Shown here: positions 22,970 to 33,971 of the stretch, one piece after another | Position numbering within the stretch: position 1 is the first letter of the stretch | Layout: each line of letters starts with the position of its first letter | Source of the DNA: Astropecten irregularis | Taxonomy: Eukaryota > Echinodermata > Asteroidea > Paxillosida > Astropectinidae | Assembly: GCA_963971285.1 (NCBI GenBank) | Contig: OZ020246.1 | Span: forward strand, 14,925,217-14,989,216 | DNA: 64,000 bases | Reading direction: 5' to 3' | Notes under the pieces: generated by a model | The model's input: only the letters and a program-made list of their open reading frames with translations | What the model was told of the DNA's origin: nothing | Database searches by the model: none | Translations under genes and position numbers: made by a program

Positions 22970-23463
22970 CAGCTAGATGCCATATACAGGCTAGTTATGA
23001 GGTAACCATCACAACTGACGAGACATTGAATACTCAAGTGTAAAACCTGTAATAAACCAGCCTCATATTTCAGTCCTGGGAGGGCCGTCACAAAAGTACG
23101 ACCATGACAAAAGAAGGAGGCCAGTTAGTTTGTGATTGTTGTGTTTTGGGTGGTTGAATAGCTTTATCAGGACTGGTGCTCCACAGGGATTATGTGGGAA
23201 AAGCTGCTCTTTGGCAATAAGGGAGGGGAGTTTTCATTGTCAGATGACAAGATCCAACAGCATGTCTTCCCCGATCAGGCATCCCCATGGGTACCGGGTT
23301 AACACTGGCGCCCACACTCTCTTTCAGTGCAGAGAAAAGAGTGTTCATATTTTGATCCGCAAATGAATTTAACACTGGGGAAAAGGATTTGTGAGATTAA
23401 CTGCCTGTCGCTGTTTAGAAGCAAAATGTGATATAAATGTCTTTTTTGATAATGACAATATTG
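22970..23463. other. Spacer
   Basis: No recognised repeat. The overlapping open frames at 23136-23375 on both strands have no recognisable domain. Confidence 0.3.
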
Positions 23464-23811
23464 GATGCCGTGGCCTGTTGATCTTGCTTGTCGTACTCAA
23501 GATTTTGTGGTCAACCTACGGATTGTGGGTTCAAATCCAGTTATGGGTTGTGGTGCTTGCATTATTGGGCAAGACGCTTAGTCACATGTTGCTCCTCTTC
23601 ACTCAGGAGTAAATGGGTACCTGTGAGGGTAGAGATGGCTTTGTGGTTTGATTAGCCTTTGTGCGCTTATAGCAGCTGCGGCTGATATACTGTATACTTG
23701 AGATTGTTTCAAGAATGTAAATGTAGCCTAATGACCAGGTATAATAATGTAGGCGGTGTTCCGGATAAGTGCGCCATATAAATATCTAAATTGTTATTGT
23801 TACTATTATCT
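23464..23811 (+). mobile_element. Full-length-like tRNA-derived SINE
   Basis: The head carries a B-box-like gtgggttcaaatcc near 23526-23539. The body reads gggcaagacgcttagtcac, gctcctcttcactcaggag and taaatgggtacctgtgagg. The tail is gtgcgccatataaatatc followed by a TTATTG/TTA run. This layout (tRNA head, gggcaag body, gcgccatataaat tail) is common in marine invertebrate SINEs whose tails imitate a partner LINE. Divergence suggests an old copy. Confidence 0.75.
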
Positions 23812-24055
23812 TTAGAGTTGATTGTAGCAGTATATATAGCACTATGAAATAGTGAAATCTTCCATATATGGGTGTGATTTTCACATAAACAGCCCAACTT
23901 CCATTGGAACTTGTCAGTTAATAAATCAATCTCCCCTTGGTCAAGATTCCTTTGATTGATGTTGGTATTCATCTAGCTTGTATCACTCCATCAAGGTCAG
24001 GGCCAGTTGGTAGTTAGTCCACCCATAGAGTAAAGGAAGCTTGGGTCTACTTTCT

Positions 24056-24268
24056 GGGGCCAACTTCATAGAACTGCTTAAGCACCAAAAACCTTGGTAA
24101 ATAAAATCAATATGCCATCCAAATCTCCTTGTGAATGTTATGCTCAGCAAACAATGACTGAATATACAAGTCAAAAGCAGTAAATATCACAGGGAAAATT
24201 TGGTTGGTAAAATGGTTATCCTGTTTGATCAAAGAAGACTTTTCATGCTTAAGCAAGTTTCTTTATAG
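24056..24268 (+). mobile_element. Family D' MITE
   Basis: It starts ggggccaacttcatagaact, then gcttaagcaccaaaaac. The far side reads cctgtttgatcaaagaagac and ttttcatgcttaagcaag. The outer right end is missing. D' differs from D in its middle. Confidence 0.6.
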
Positions 24269-24280
24269 TGGAACGACCAA

Positions 24281-24620
24281 GGCCTTTTCACACTATCTCC
24301 TTTTCGATCCATGTTGAAACCAACCCGGATCCACAACGTTTCAGCCCGGTAAGTTTTTGAACCGGATCAAAGAGATGCAACATTCACACTACGTTTATGG
24401 TGAACCAGCTCATACAACACAGATCAAGGCGCAAAATGCAGTTTGGAAAATGGAACATGGGTTGAGATTTTCAACCCTACCACGGTTGATTTCGATCCAG
24501 TTAGGCCATCCTGCCCGTGTTGGCTCGGGGTTGAACATTTTCAAGTGTGAAAAGGTTAACAAAAATCTTGGGGTTCAATCCGGTTCCAACCCCGAGATTT
24601 TGGATAGTCTGAAAAAGCCT
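24281..24620 (+). mobile_element. Family G MITE, full length
   Basis: The ends are ggccttttcacactatctcc and gatagtctgaaaaagcc, an inverted pair. The interior runs opposite to the copies at 12014 and 25893. A 125-residue frame at 24357-24734 lies mostly inside it and is not a gene. The left flank does not show the TA expected from the copy at 32445. Confidence 0.8.
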
Positions 24621-25601
24621 ATAGTTGCCATCTATATTACTACAATATGTCACTGTTTTACCGTCAGTGTTATAGAAAACCAATTTGCATATTTTGTGTG
24701 TGAGAAGGGCTTCAAGTTTGAAAGAAGAAATTAATCCCAAGACAAAAATTGATCCGGCAAACTAAAAAGTGCGTTTAGCATCCTCAAACCTGGATTCAAG
24801 ATATTATAAAGTTGCGAAAAGACAGCCACACAAAATTGTTTGCTCTGCAGAAATGTTTTCCCCGAGAGTACAAACCTCCTTGATTGTATAAAGATTCCTT
24901 TTGATTCCTTCCTTGGTGTTTTTTGTTCATTCCGTCCATTTCAGGGTCCAAAAGAGATTAATTCTTTCTCTCTTTCTTTCCTACGAGACAAATCCAACTC
25001 GGAAAATGTCTTAATCTTCTTCTTTCATTCCGTCATCCATCTCACTTAGACCCACTTTTTTTATATCCATCAGTTCCACATTCCGTCACAGAAAAAAGAC
25101 TACATAAATGGTCAGCCAGGATTTTTTAGTCTTCTTTGTATTTTGTTTCCTGCGATGGATCTTTTTGATTGATATCACTGTTGTCCTTCCATTCTCACTA
25201 AGCTTGTATTGTTCTCATATTCTTTCCATCACCTTCCTTTTTTTTCTCCTCCCTAAAGAATGTTGTTTTTTTTACTTTCCTTCTTTCTGGCATAAAAAGA
25301 AACTCATGCAGAGCCCTGAGGCTAAAGAGATGAAAAAAATACTGTCCAGAGAAGAATTTTTTCTTCCTCTTTCTTTTTCTTGTTCTCTTGAGGGGTGCCG
25401 GGGACTGTCCTTTGCCCCTTGCTATATTTTCAAAAACTGCATGGTACCTGATTTTCTTTCATTCTTTGTCTGTTTGTTTGGATGGATGAGTGAAATGATT
25501 TGAATGTGTCAGATCCTGCAGTTGTTGTCCGTAGTTGAGCGAAAAATGGGTTAGATGACCAGTTGGAAAGAAAGGCTGTTCAACTTTAGTGTTCTTCTCC
25601 A
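24621..25601. other. Spacer with pyrimidine-rich segment
   Basis: About 1 kb, T- and C-rich between 24960 and 25400. A 131-residue frame at 25108-25503 is rich in F, L and S because of the T-rich tracts, and has no domain I recognise. Confidence 0.3.
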
Positions 25602-25730
25602 TGGGAGACTTTGGAGAACCGGTCTTCTAGTCAACAGCGCACGAGCACACTCGCGCAAAACAACGCGCGCATGCTCACAATAACGTGCTCGTGCACTGTT
25701 AACTTGAAGACCTGTTCTCCAAGTCTCCCA
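25602..25730. mobile_element. Family N foldback MITE
   Basis: The arms are about 47 bp long. The left begins tgggagactttggagaacc and includes caacagcgcacgagcac. The right includes gtgctcgtgcactgtt and ends ggttctcc-like ttctccaagtctccca. A CpG-rich loop (cgcgcgcatgctc) separates them. No clear target duplication is visible. There is one copy in the window. Confidence 0.7.
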
Positions 25731-25892
25731 TTGAAGTTTGGAATGGTTTTTACAAATTTATAAGCTTTTATGTACCTTTCGTTGGGGTTAGGGTGGGGTA
25801 TTATATTTGTTATGAAGTTTGTCCTATGAAGTTTGTCATTCCTTCAAGTCTTCCACTCCCTTGATCACATAATATTGTTTTATTGAACTTTA

Positions 25893-26225
25893 GGGCTTTT
25901 CACACTATCCAAAATCTCGGGGTTGGAACCGGATTGAAGATTTTTTTCAACCCTTTTCAGTATTTCACACTTGAAAAGTTTCAACCCCGAGCCAACCTGG
26001 GTAGTACGGCCTAACTGGATCGAAATCAACCCTGGTAGGGATCAGGGGTTGAAAATCTCAACCCGATTCCAAACTGCATTTTTCGTTGTGATCTGTGTCA
26101 TACGAGCCAGTTCACCAAAAACGTAGTGTGAACGTTGCATCCCTTCGAAAAACTTACCGGCCTGAACCGGGGTGGATCCAGGTTGGTTTCATCATGGATC
26201 AAAAAGGAGATAGTGTGAAAAGGCC
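25893..26225 (-). mobile_element. Family G MITE, full length
   Basis: The ends are gggcttttcacactatcc and gatagtgtgaaaaggcc, inverted over about 17 bp. This is the best-preserved pair of G ends. Internal landmarks match the copy at 12014 in the same orientation. Confidence 0.85.
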
Positions 26226-26302
26226 AAATACACATGTTGTTTCTGTGTAGGCCTACATTCTCTGCCGCAATATACCATACATGGCTTTTATCTTAAATAC
26301 CA

Positions 26303-26450
26303 GGGCTCGATTTCAGGAAAGGCTAAGATAGATCGCAACATGCATATCAATCTTAATTGCTAAGCAAAGTGTGATGTCACAGTGCTAGTTACTATGGAAA
26401 CATGAACAACTCATCTAAAAGATGAATCGCAAATCTTTGTGAAATCGACC
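26303..26450. mobile_element. Family V repeat
   Basis: It runs from gggctcgatttcaggaaagg to gtgaaatcgacc. The outer ends are a short inverted pair (gctcgatttca, tgaaatcga). It lies six bases from the next element. There is no second full copy here; a possible distant relative is near 36238-36275. Confidence 0.5.
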
Positions 26451-26456
26451 ACATTA

Positions 26457-26640
26457 CAGTGGGACATGAATTATAACGAACACTGCTATACCAAACATTT
26501 GGCTATATTGAACATCATCCTTGGCTCCCAATTTGTGAGTACAGTACATACCTAATATGTTTTTTTAAATCACTATAACGAAGGACCACTATAACGGACA
26601 ATATCTGTGCATCCTGCCATGTTCGTTATAGTGGCGTTCA
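26457..26640 (+). mobile_element. Family H MITE, full length
   Basis: It is flanked by TA at 26455-26456 and 26641-26642. The ends are cagtgggacatgaattataa and ttatagtggcgttca, a loose inverted pair. Size, TA target and CAGT end fit a Tc1/mariner-derived MITE. Confidence 0.72.
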
Positions 26641-27902
26641 TACACGGAGGGCCTATTAATAAAAAGAAGTGATGGATTATTAGAAAAACATTAGCTGATT
26701 TGAGACCAGTTCTTTTGCTTGAAGAAAGAAACCATATTATAGATTCCACAAGAGAATAGTTGAAGGAGACACATCAACTCATCAGAAAAAATACATATTG
26801 TCAGAAAAAAAAGCACAGCTCATAAAAGAAAGTTGACTTGTCCAGCGTCATAGCGTTGGGCCTAATGGGATTTCTGTGATGGCTATTGTGGGGCAGACAA
26901 GCTTATTTCATGCTAAGATGCACCCTGTCCAGCAAATCTGATGGACTCGGCTAGCATTCTAGTTGACATGAAGGACACAAGTGGAGGGGGAGATAGACAT
27001 GGCCTGGCGTGGCCTGGCTGTGTCCTGTACCCATTGGCAAGGTTGACCAACCAGCTGGAGTTGGTCACTACAATACAAGCCCTTCTGGTCAAGCAATATC
27101 GGGACAGCAACAAGAAATAACCTCAAGAGGTTGTTGGGGAGGGAGGGCCTTTTGTTTTCCTCCCATCCCCTCCAGGGAATGGAATCTCAGATTGACACCA
27201 TCTTATCAAGTCATGCTAACATTGTTTGTCATCTTGTAATTTACTATTTTCCCCAAACACCTGACACCTCTTCTGCCCCTCATATTTTTTGCTCTACCAA
27301 GTATACCAGTATTTATTTTATTGAACAAAATTGTTGTTTGAACTCTGGAGGGGAAAATTGAAATGATGAACGTGAAAGGATTGTGTTTGGGTCCTTGTGT
27401 TGGGAATGAATTGTGTATTGAAGATTGAATGGGTCTGTAAATCATTGTAAAGGTGGCAGTTTGTTATGATTTGAACCATTACAATTTCAGGAATTTGTCC
27501 TCAAAGGGTTCTGCCTAGAATCAAACATCTGCAGGTGATCCACATTTTTTTTTCATGGAAAAAGGCTTAGAAAGGGAAATGACTTGGGAGCCTTGAAGAA
27601 AATATTGTTGTGTTCAAGGAAATGTTGACAGGTATTTTGTATAGCATGTAGGTTTTTGTTCATGGGGCGTTTTTGTGGACAAGTAGTGGCATATCAACAT
27701 AGAAACCTGGCTGATATTTGGCAAGCTTCTCAACATCGCGTGACATTGATCACCTTTTTTTCTTATCTGTATCTACCACGATGAATATCCCTTTCCTTCT
27801 TTCGCAACAAATGTTGTCAGGCAACATCTTTTGTAGATTTAAAAAGAAAATGAGAAACTGTTTTCTAGAAACTAGAAATATTGCGGTTTTATGTGAGTGG
27901 TT
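26641..27902. other. Spacer
   Basis: About 1.25 kb without recognised repeats. Short frames between 26913 and 27445 overlap on both strands and look random. Confidence 0.35.
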
Positions 27903-28160
27903 TCAAGATAGCCTACTCTTTCAATATCACGCGCAACCAGAGGAAGTAGGCGGCCATTTAAGTAAGCCAAATTTACTGTTTTCATTTGGAATGTGATTCT
28001 AGCTGAAGAAATAATTATAGGACCTAATAATGATAATAATAATTGTTTGAGGGAAAGATTTGTCTTACAGCAGTTGAATTTGATGTTTATGACATCAGAA
28101 ATAGCTCCATTGCTTACTAAAATGGCAGCCAAATGATACTTCAGTTTTTGGACTGAGTAG
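27903..28160 (+). mobile_element. Family K MITE
   Basis: It has the inner inverted pair ggcggccatttaagtaagcc and gcttactaaaatggcagcc, with the AT-rich taatgataataata middle. It abuts the family M foldback at about 28161-28177. Confidence 0.65.
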
Positions 28161-28176
28161 GCGCCAAGCGGCGCTA

Positions 28177-28360
28177 TAGAGGTTATTAACTGACGTCATA
28201 AAATCACGTGATTGATCGTCAAGCTTTTCTATGTTGTCTTTGGTTACCCGTAGGACACTGTACGTTACGTGTGCATTTAAGCGTATGAGTGTGCGTGTGC
28301 GTGTTGTGCGTGTGCAATCTTTGTGCTTGACGGCCAATGGCGTCACGTGAATAACCTCTA
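28177..28360. mobile_element. Family M foldback MITE
   Basis: The left arm is tagaggttattaac then cacgtgattgatcgtcaagc. The right arm is gcttgacggccaatggcg then cacgtgaataacctcta. TA flanks both sides, fitting a TA target. The loop carries a GT-rich stretch (gtgtgcgtgtgcgtg). CpG and CACGTG motifs lie in both arms. Confidence 0.7.
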
Positions 28361-28776
28361 TATTATCCTTGGTTTTGACCATCTTCAGGCAGAGTGTACA
28401 GGCCAAAACCTTGAGTTACTAACAGATAATGGCTAACATTCAGCACACTGAGTGGGCAGTTTATGGCCCTGCTCATCACCTGATCTGACCCCATAGGGAC
28501 AACAATGGAATTTGCCATGAAAAGTCTCTCAAACCCATTTCCAGAATTAGAGTGGCAAAAACAACACAAAAGATGCAAAAACACAGTTCAATGCTGGATG
28601 AATAGAACATGTCAGTCATATGTCTGAAGAAGACAGTTTGTATTGTCCATATCCCAATAGCAGTTTCTATACAGCAGTTCTACTTGTCACTGTCTACAAA
28701 CCCTATGGCATTTTGATACAAGTGTCTACAGGAAATCAGTTTGGGGAATATTTCACAAGACGTTCTTGGGAAGTGT
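28361..28776. other. Spacer
   Basis: Single-copy-looking sequence with no recognised repeat or exon. Confidence 0.3.
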
Positions 28777-29069
28777 TTAAAGGTAATATCATACTTTGGT
28801 TTTTGTCAAAGAAATGCAGATTCATGGACAGTGAAAATGTCTGCACGGTATTTTAAAAAGAAATTCACAGGATTTTTGATCTTCCGAAGATCAAAATTGT
28901 TTTTTGGTCAATTGTTTTCACTCATTTCTGGATAAATACCGCTTTTCAGGCAGGAACATTTTAATGGTATGTTTCTACCATCACCATCTTTATACCTTGT
29001 AAGTTAATATAGGTAAATCTGTAAAGATTTCTGTTTCGGTATGCTTCCAAAGTATGATAGAACCTTTAA
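28777..29069 (-). mobile_element. TTAAAGG MITE, subfamily A, internally deleted
   Basis: Both ends are intact (TTAAAGGTAATATCATAC; gatagaacctttaa), but the element is only 293 bp. About 70 bp between gattcatggac and ctgcacggtattt is missing. The inner gatcttccgaagatc palindrome is present. Confidence 0.85.
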
Positions 29070-29937
29070 ACCTCATTCACATCAAACTTAATGTTGGAGA
29101 AAGAAATTTAATTATATAATGCTGAACAAAATAGAAGACCATATCTCCAACAAAAGGCTGATTTCCTCTAGTCTAAACCTTAACAGACCGAAGTTACTCG
29201 TTCCCCATTTTACAAGATTGTCAATAAATATTTTCCAAGTTTGATTTGCCGACATCTTGATCCATCAGTGAGTCAGTATTTGATGTCTGAGGAAGAATCC
29301 CAGATTTTCCCCTGGGTGGTTACAGACCCCCCTGCACCACACACTCCTGACTCACAAACTCGACCATTTCATGGAAATTGCAGCCAAAACCAAGAAGGAA
29401 ATACAAGGACTGGGGCTTTAAAAGGAACCCTGCTAGTGCTGGGCCTGCCAGTTGCAAGAGGAGAAAATAGAAATTTATGAGTTACAATTGAATTATGTGC
29501 GTATGAGAAGATTGTATGGCAAATGGAGGCGTGGTGTGCTATAATTGTTGGCTGTTAGTGCATCACTTTCTCTGTCAGTAGACATTTATTTCAAGATGCT
29601 TTGAAGTAGGTTGAAGGTTTTTTTTTTTTCATTTGGGTGTTGGTGCAATTTTTTTTTACTGTTTGCAAAATGTTTTTTATGTACGTTTTGTTTGTTGCTA
29701 GATTTTTTGACTTGCTGACAATTCCTAAAGGCCAGATTATGAATTTGCAGCTGTTGACATTGGTTTTTACTTCATCAAGCCCTGAAGTACATAATATCAT
29801 AATCCTATCTTAGTCATAGATACAGACCCTAAACTTAGACCACATGATACCCATACCCAACCCTCCTAATCCCACCCATGATACATAAACTGGACCACTC
29901 TAAACCCACTACTACACCTACCCCTTCCCAACATAGC
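29070..29937. other. Spacer before the minisatellite
   Basis: No family member was recognised. From about 29820 the sequence becomes A- and C-rich (accctaaac, cccacccatg), grading into the array. Confidence 0.35.
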
Positions 29938-30466
29938 CCAACCCAACAAGGCCCCACCCCATCCCACTCCACCCAACCCCATCCCACTCCACCCAACCCC
30001 ATCCCATTCCATCACACCCCATCGCATCCCACTCCATCCTATCCTATCATATCCCACCCCATCCCATCCCATCCCATCCCATCCAACCCCATCCCACCAC
30101 ACCCAATCCCACCCCATCCCATCCCATCCCACCCCACCCCACCCCACCCCACCCCACCCCATCCCATCGGATCCCATCCCACCCCATCCAACCACACCCC
30201 ATCCCACCCCATCCCATCCCATCCCACCCCACCCCATCCCACCCCACCCCACCCCACCCCACCCCACCCCATCCCATCGGATCCCATCCCACCCCATCCA
30301 ACCACACCCCATCCCACCCCATCCCATCCCACCCCACCCCACCCTACCCCATCCCATCCCACCCCACCCCATCCCATCCCATCCCATCCCATCCCATCCC
30401 TTCCCACCCCACCCCACCCAACCCCACCCCACCCCATCCCATCCCATCCCATCCCATCCCATCCCA
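29938..30466. repeat. CATCC/CACCC pentamer minisatellite
   Basis: About 530 bp of 5-bp units alternating between catcc and cacccc-type. A larger block recurs: the segment from about 30130 to 30215 is repeated near 30246-30330, marked by catcggatcccatcccacc and atccaaccacacccc. The minus strand is GGG-rich (gggatggggtgggg). Long proline/histidine and glycine/tryptophan frames (up to 238 residues) across it are artefacts. Confidence 0.9.
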
Positions 30467-32020
30467 CCTCCCTAACCACTCATCTGAAACACAACCTTCT
30501 TCAACATACCTTTCACCCTCAAGACCTAAATATTACAACCTTGTCATTTCTTTATACCAAACACCGGATTAAGATGTACGTGCCACTCATGTGACCTTCG
30601 ATTTATGAGTGAAAATTCCTAGATTTACCAGAGGGTGTATAGATAAAGACCTCAATCCTGACATCACGATATGAATCATATGGAACTATAACATCTTAGC
30701 AATCATTAATGAGTCTGGGTTGTCATATGCATAGATGACACACATAACTAATCATCTTCCATTGCCAATATGCCACCAGCACTCAGTCATATGCTGACAT
30801 GCTGTATATTTCTACAAACGGTACTCAGTACGGGTCCACAGACATTAAGAGGACTTACAGATCTATGTACTGTTCATAATGTTTATGAAGGATGAAAATA
30901 AGTTGATGAAATGATGCACATTCCGTAGACTGAAAGAAATCAGCTTGTGCACAATATTATTAATTGGTCATTGGACAACATGTATACTCCTGAAAATGCA
31001 GAGTAGCGCATGCGCACTTATAATGAAAACAGGTTTGGCAGGGGGCAACTGAACAAGACCTGGGAAGCGTTCACACTTTGAGTTTTGCGGAGGAAAGTCA
31101 GGACTTTCCCTGATAATTGGGACCTAGTCTGAACACGGTGATAGACAAACACATTGCTATGTGTACCCCACAGGTTCCAATTCTCCTCCTGGAGAGAAAC
31201 GGTCAGTGCCAAGTGTTTTGCTCAGGGACATCAGCTCCATTATTGTCACGCCTTGGTTCCAACCCACAGTCTTGTGATTTATCCACAAGATCTTGACTTT
31301 GCCACACCAGGCCATTCCATCATGGCATTCCATGCACTTCTCTGCTCTAAACCCAGTTTGGTAGACCCATACTTAGCAGGATAAATAATTAAGCAGCTAT
31401 GTTACGCAAAAATGACAGGAGAACCAGTCAAAAGCAATCTACATTGCCTGGAACTTTGGTTGGTCACCAGTTTCGACTTGGCAAACCTTGTAAGTGTTTA
31501 TAAAGCCATTGTATCTGCTTTATATCAGCAATATTGAAATTAGGTAAGTTTGTGACCTTTGAACTTCGATATTCCATAGACCTATACCACTTGCATACAT
31601 GCATCCAAACCATCCATAATAGCAGTTTTGAATGACACTTGAAATTGTAGTTACCCGACAAAAAAGTGAAAATCTGAAACAGCACTTTGAGCTAGCTGAT
31701 GCTAAAAATAGAAGCTCAAAAAGGTGACCAGTCAGTTTATTTCCACAGTGCCAGGACAATAAAATTGTCTGCATCAGGTACTTGATAGTCAATCAGCATT
31801 TGATTGGTGTCACCTTGTTGCCTCTGGAGGTTAGTGAAAAGAAGTATTCCTACTTCACGGAGGCAGACATGGTCGCTCTGTATTTGCCCCACTTTATTTT
31901 TAATCAAGTTTTCAAATATGGATTTGACACCTCCCCGAACAAGTTCAGCTCGTGAATTGGACTAACTCAAACTCTTGCCTTGTCGGCGGCGATGGTTAGA
32001 CACGTGTAGACAGTTGTAAA
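30467..32020. other. Spacer
   Basis: About 1.5 kb with no recognised repeat or exon. Frames of up to 90 residues overlap on both strands with no domain. Confidence 0.35.
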
Positions 32021-32295
32021 GATCCTATAGCTGCGCAAGTAAGACTACTCTTTCAAAATCACATGCATCTAGAGGAAGTACGTACGGGCGGCCATTTTAG
32101 TAAGCCAAATTCACAGTTTTCATTTGGTGTGTAATTCTGGATGAATAGATAATAATGATAGGCCTTAAGAATGATAATAATAATTGTTCAGGCAAAAGGT
32201 TCGTCTTACAACAGTTCAATTTGACGTTAATAATATCATACTAGCTCTGTTAGCTTACTAAAATGACGGCCAAATGATACTTCACTTTATTGGTT
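32021..32295 (+). mobile_element. Family K MITE
   Basis: It shows gatcctatagctgcgcaag, the inner pair ggcggccattttagtaagcc and gcttactaaaatgacggcc, and aagaatgataataataattg in the middle. It has the same orientation as the other K copies. Confidence 0.65.
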
Positions 32296-32444
32296 GATAT
32301 GGTGGTTTGTCTTGTGTGAACTTGGCCTTGATAGCTGCAATGGGATATTATTGGTCTAGAGAGGATCCTATAGCACTCCTACAGACCATTATTATGACAC
32401 GTGACAATCACAACAGCCATGTGGTAGGTACATGTACAAACATA

Positions 32445-32714
32445 GGGCTTTCCAAAATCTCGGGATTGGAACCGGATCAAGTTTCCCTTTTCACACTTGA
32501 AAAGTTTCAACCCCGAGCCAGCCAACCAGGTTATGGCCTTATCCGGTTCCAAACTACTTTTTTCACCATGATCTGTGTTCTTTGTGGCGATTCACCATAA
32601 AACGTAGTGTGAATGTTGTGTCTCTACAATCTGGTTCAAAAACTTGACAGGCTGAACCGGGACGGATCTGAGTTGCTTTCAATATGGATCGAAAATGAGA
32701 TTATCGAAAAGGCC
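32445..32714 (-). mobile_element. Family G MITE, shortened
   Basis: TA flanks the element at 32443-32444 and 32715-32716, the best target evidence for this family. The left end is gggctttccaaaatctcggg, missing the cacactat part. The right end is gagattatcgaaaaggcc. Internal deletions bring it to 270 bp. Confidence 0.8.
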
Positions 32715-33195
32715 TAGTATTTATAGCATCTTAGTACCTCTATGGTCACATTGCACTAATGGTGAAAGTAACACATTTGCATATCATATGGGCTTTAATT
32801 ATATTATACAGTAGCTGTGGTTAGTATACTAGATCTCCCCCTCCCCTCCTGTTTGCCCAATTCTTTACCCCGTAACCATGACAATTGCAGAAATCTTAAA
32901 ATAGCCTCTAACAAGGATCCTTGCCAATGACCATCAACAAATCTCTTTTTAATGCTTCCTTCCTCTTCTTGTCATTTTTTCATGAGCTCGTTTGAAAGTT
33001 TCCTAGAATTGCTATGTTTCATGGGTGTTAAATTAGGGTGTTTGTTCTCTATGTTCTATACGGGGACCATGACAGATCACTCAAGGTGAATGGAATGTAT
33101 TCACCGGTAACCCTGTATAATTGAAGTATTACCATGAGCTTGGCTACAGGGCATAGTTCATGTACTACCCTGCAAGCAATGTGAGACCAGGGGCC
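32715..33195. other. Spacer
   Basis: No recognised repeat. A short C-rich tract lies near 32836-32850. Confidence 0.3.
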
Positions 33196-33403
33196 AATAG
33201 TGCTCCGCACTAAAGACGTCACACGAGTGATTGGGCCAGCGCGCGCATGTACAAAATCCCCGGATGTCAGACAAACATTGAACCACATACATGTAGTGTA
33301 CACCATGCATGCACACAAGCATACCCACCACACGTTTACATGGTTGCATTGTTTGTCTGAGATCCGGTGTGCTATTTTTAGCGCAAGCGTGGAGTGCTAT
33401 TTC
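33196..33403. mobile_element. Family L foldback MITE
   Basis: The ends are aatagtgctccgcact and gcgtggagtgctatt, inverted. A second inner pair is gtcagacaaacattgaacc and gcattgtttgtctgag. The centre is rich in CATG and GCATGC (catgcatgcacacaagc). A partial relative is at 51733. Confidence 0.65.
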
Positions 33404-33561
33404 ATAAAGTTGCTTAAGCACAAAATTTGCTTTTAAGCATGAAAAGTCTTCCTTGATCAAACAGGATTACCAGCACACAAATTTTCATGTGACGTCATGT
33501 GACTGCTTTTGATTTGTATCCGGTCATTGGCTTAAACAGCTCTATGCCGGGAATTGGCCCC
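33398..33561 (+). mobile_element. Family D' MITE
   Basis: It reads tatttcataaagttgctta, agcacaaaatttgcttttaag and catgaaaagtcttccttg. The right end is cagctctatgccgggaattg then gcccc. It overlaps the last few bases of the L element, so one probably inserted at the edge of the other. Confidence 0.6.
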
Positions 33562-33827
33562 AGATGCCAAAAAACAATCTTTGGTGGTGTGAAGTAATTT
33601 CTGCAATGAATTTGTATGTTAAGATTCATACAGGGTTTTTTGTACAGTGTAGTCTAAAAACTATGGCAGATACATATGTCATGACGGCGGCCATGTTTGA
33701 GGTAAAAAATCGCATATCACCTTATCTCTGTGAAGCTGTGCACTTACGTGCTTATATGATAGCGCAAGCCGCACTGGTGCGCGGTGCATGTAGAAATGTA
33801 TGGAACACTGTTGCTATCTTTGGTTGC

Positions 33828-33971
33828 TTAGATTGTTTGCTTCGGTAATTCCATCAGTCAATTCGCCAATTTCATCATTAAATGATTTTATTTTGTCATT
33901 CTGTTCGCCAATTTCAACATTCAATTTGGCGAATTGAATGGTGGATGGAACTACCGAATCAAACAATCTAA
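33828..33971. repeat. Long hairpin with about 47-bp arms
   Basis: The left arm (33828-33875) contains ttagattgtttgcttcgg, taattccatcagtcaattcg and ccaatttca. The right arm (about 33922-33971) contains the complement, with ggcgaattgaatgg, gatggaactaccgaat and caaacaatctaa. It is probably a foldback element. No second copy is present in the window. Confidence 0.65.

Noticed and set aside
24357..24734. 125-residue frame
   Set aside because: Most of it lies inside the family G MITE, and the other G copies do not keep the frame.
29938..30466. CRISPR array or telomere repeat
   Set aside because: There are no spacers and the unit is CATCC/CACCC, not TTAGGG. It is a minisatellite in a eukaryotic context.
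29866..30594. Open frames of 198 and 238 residues
   Set aside because: They translate the pentamer minisatellite (G/W/M or P/H/S repeats). Frames stay open because the units lack stop codons.
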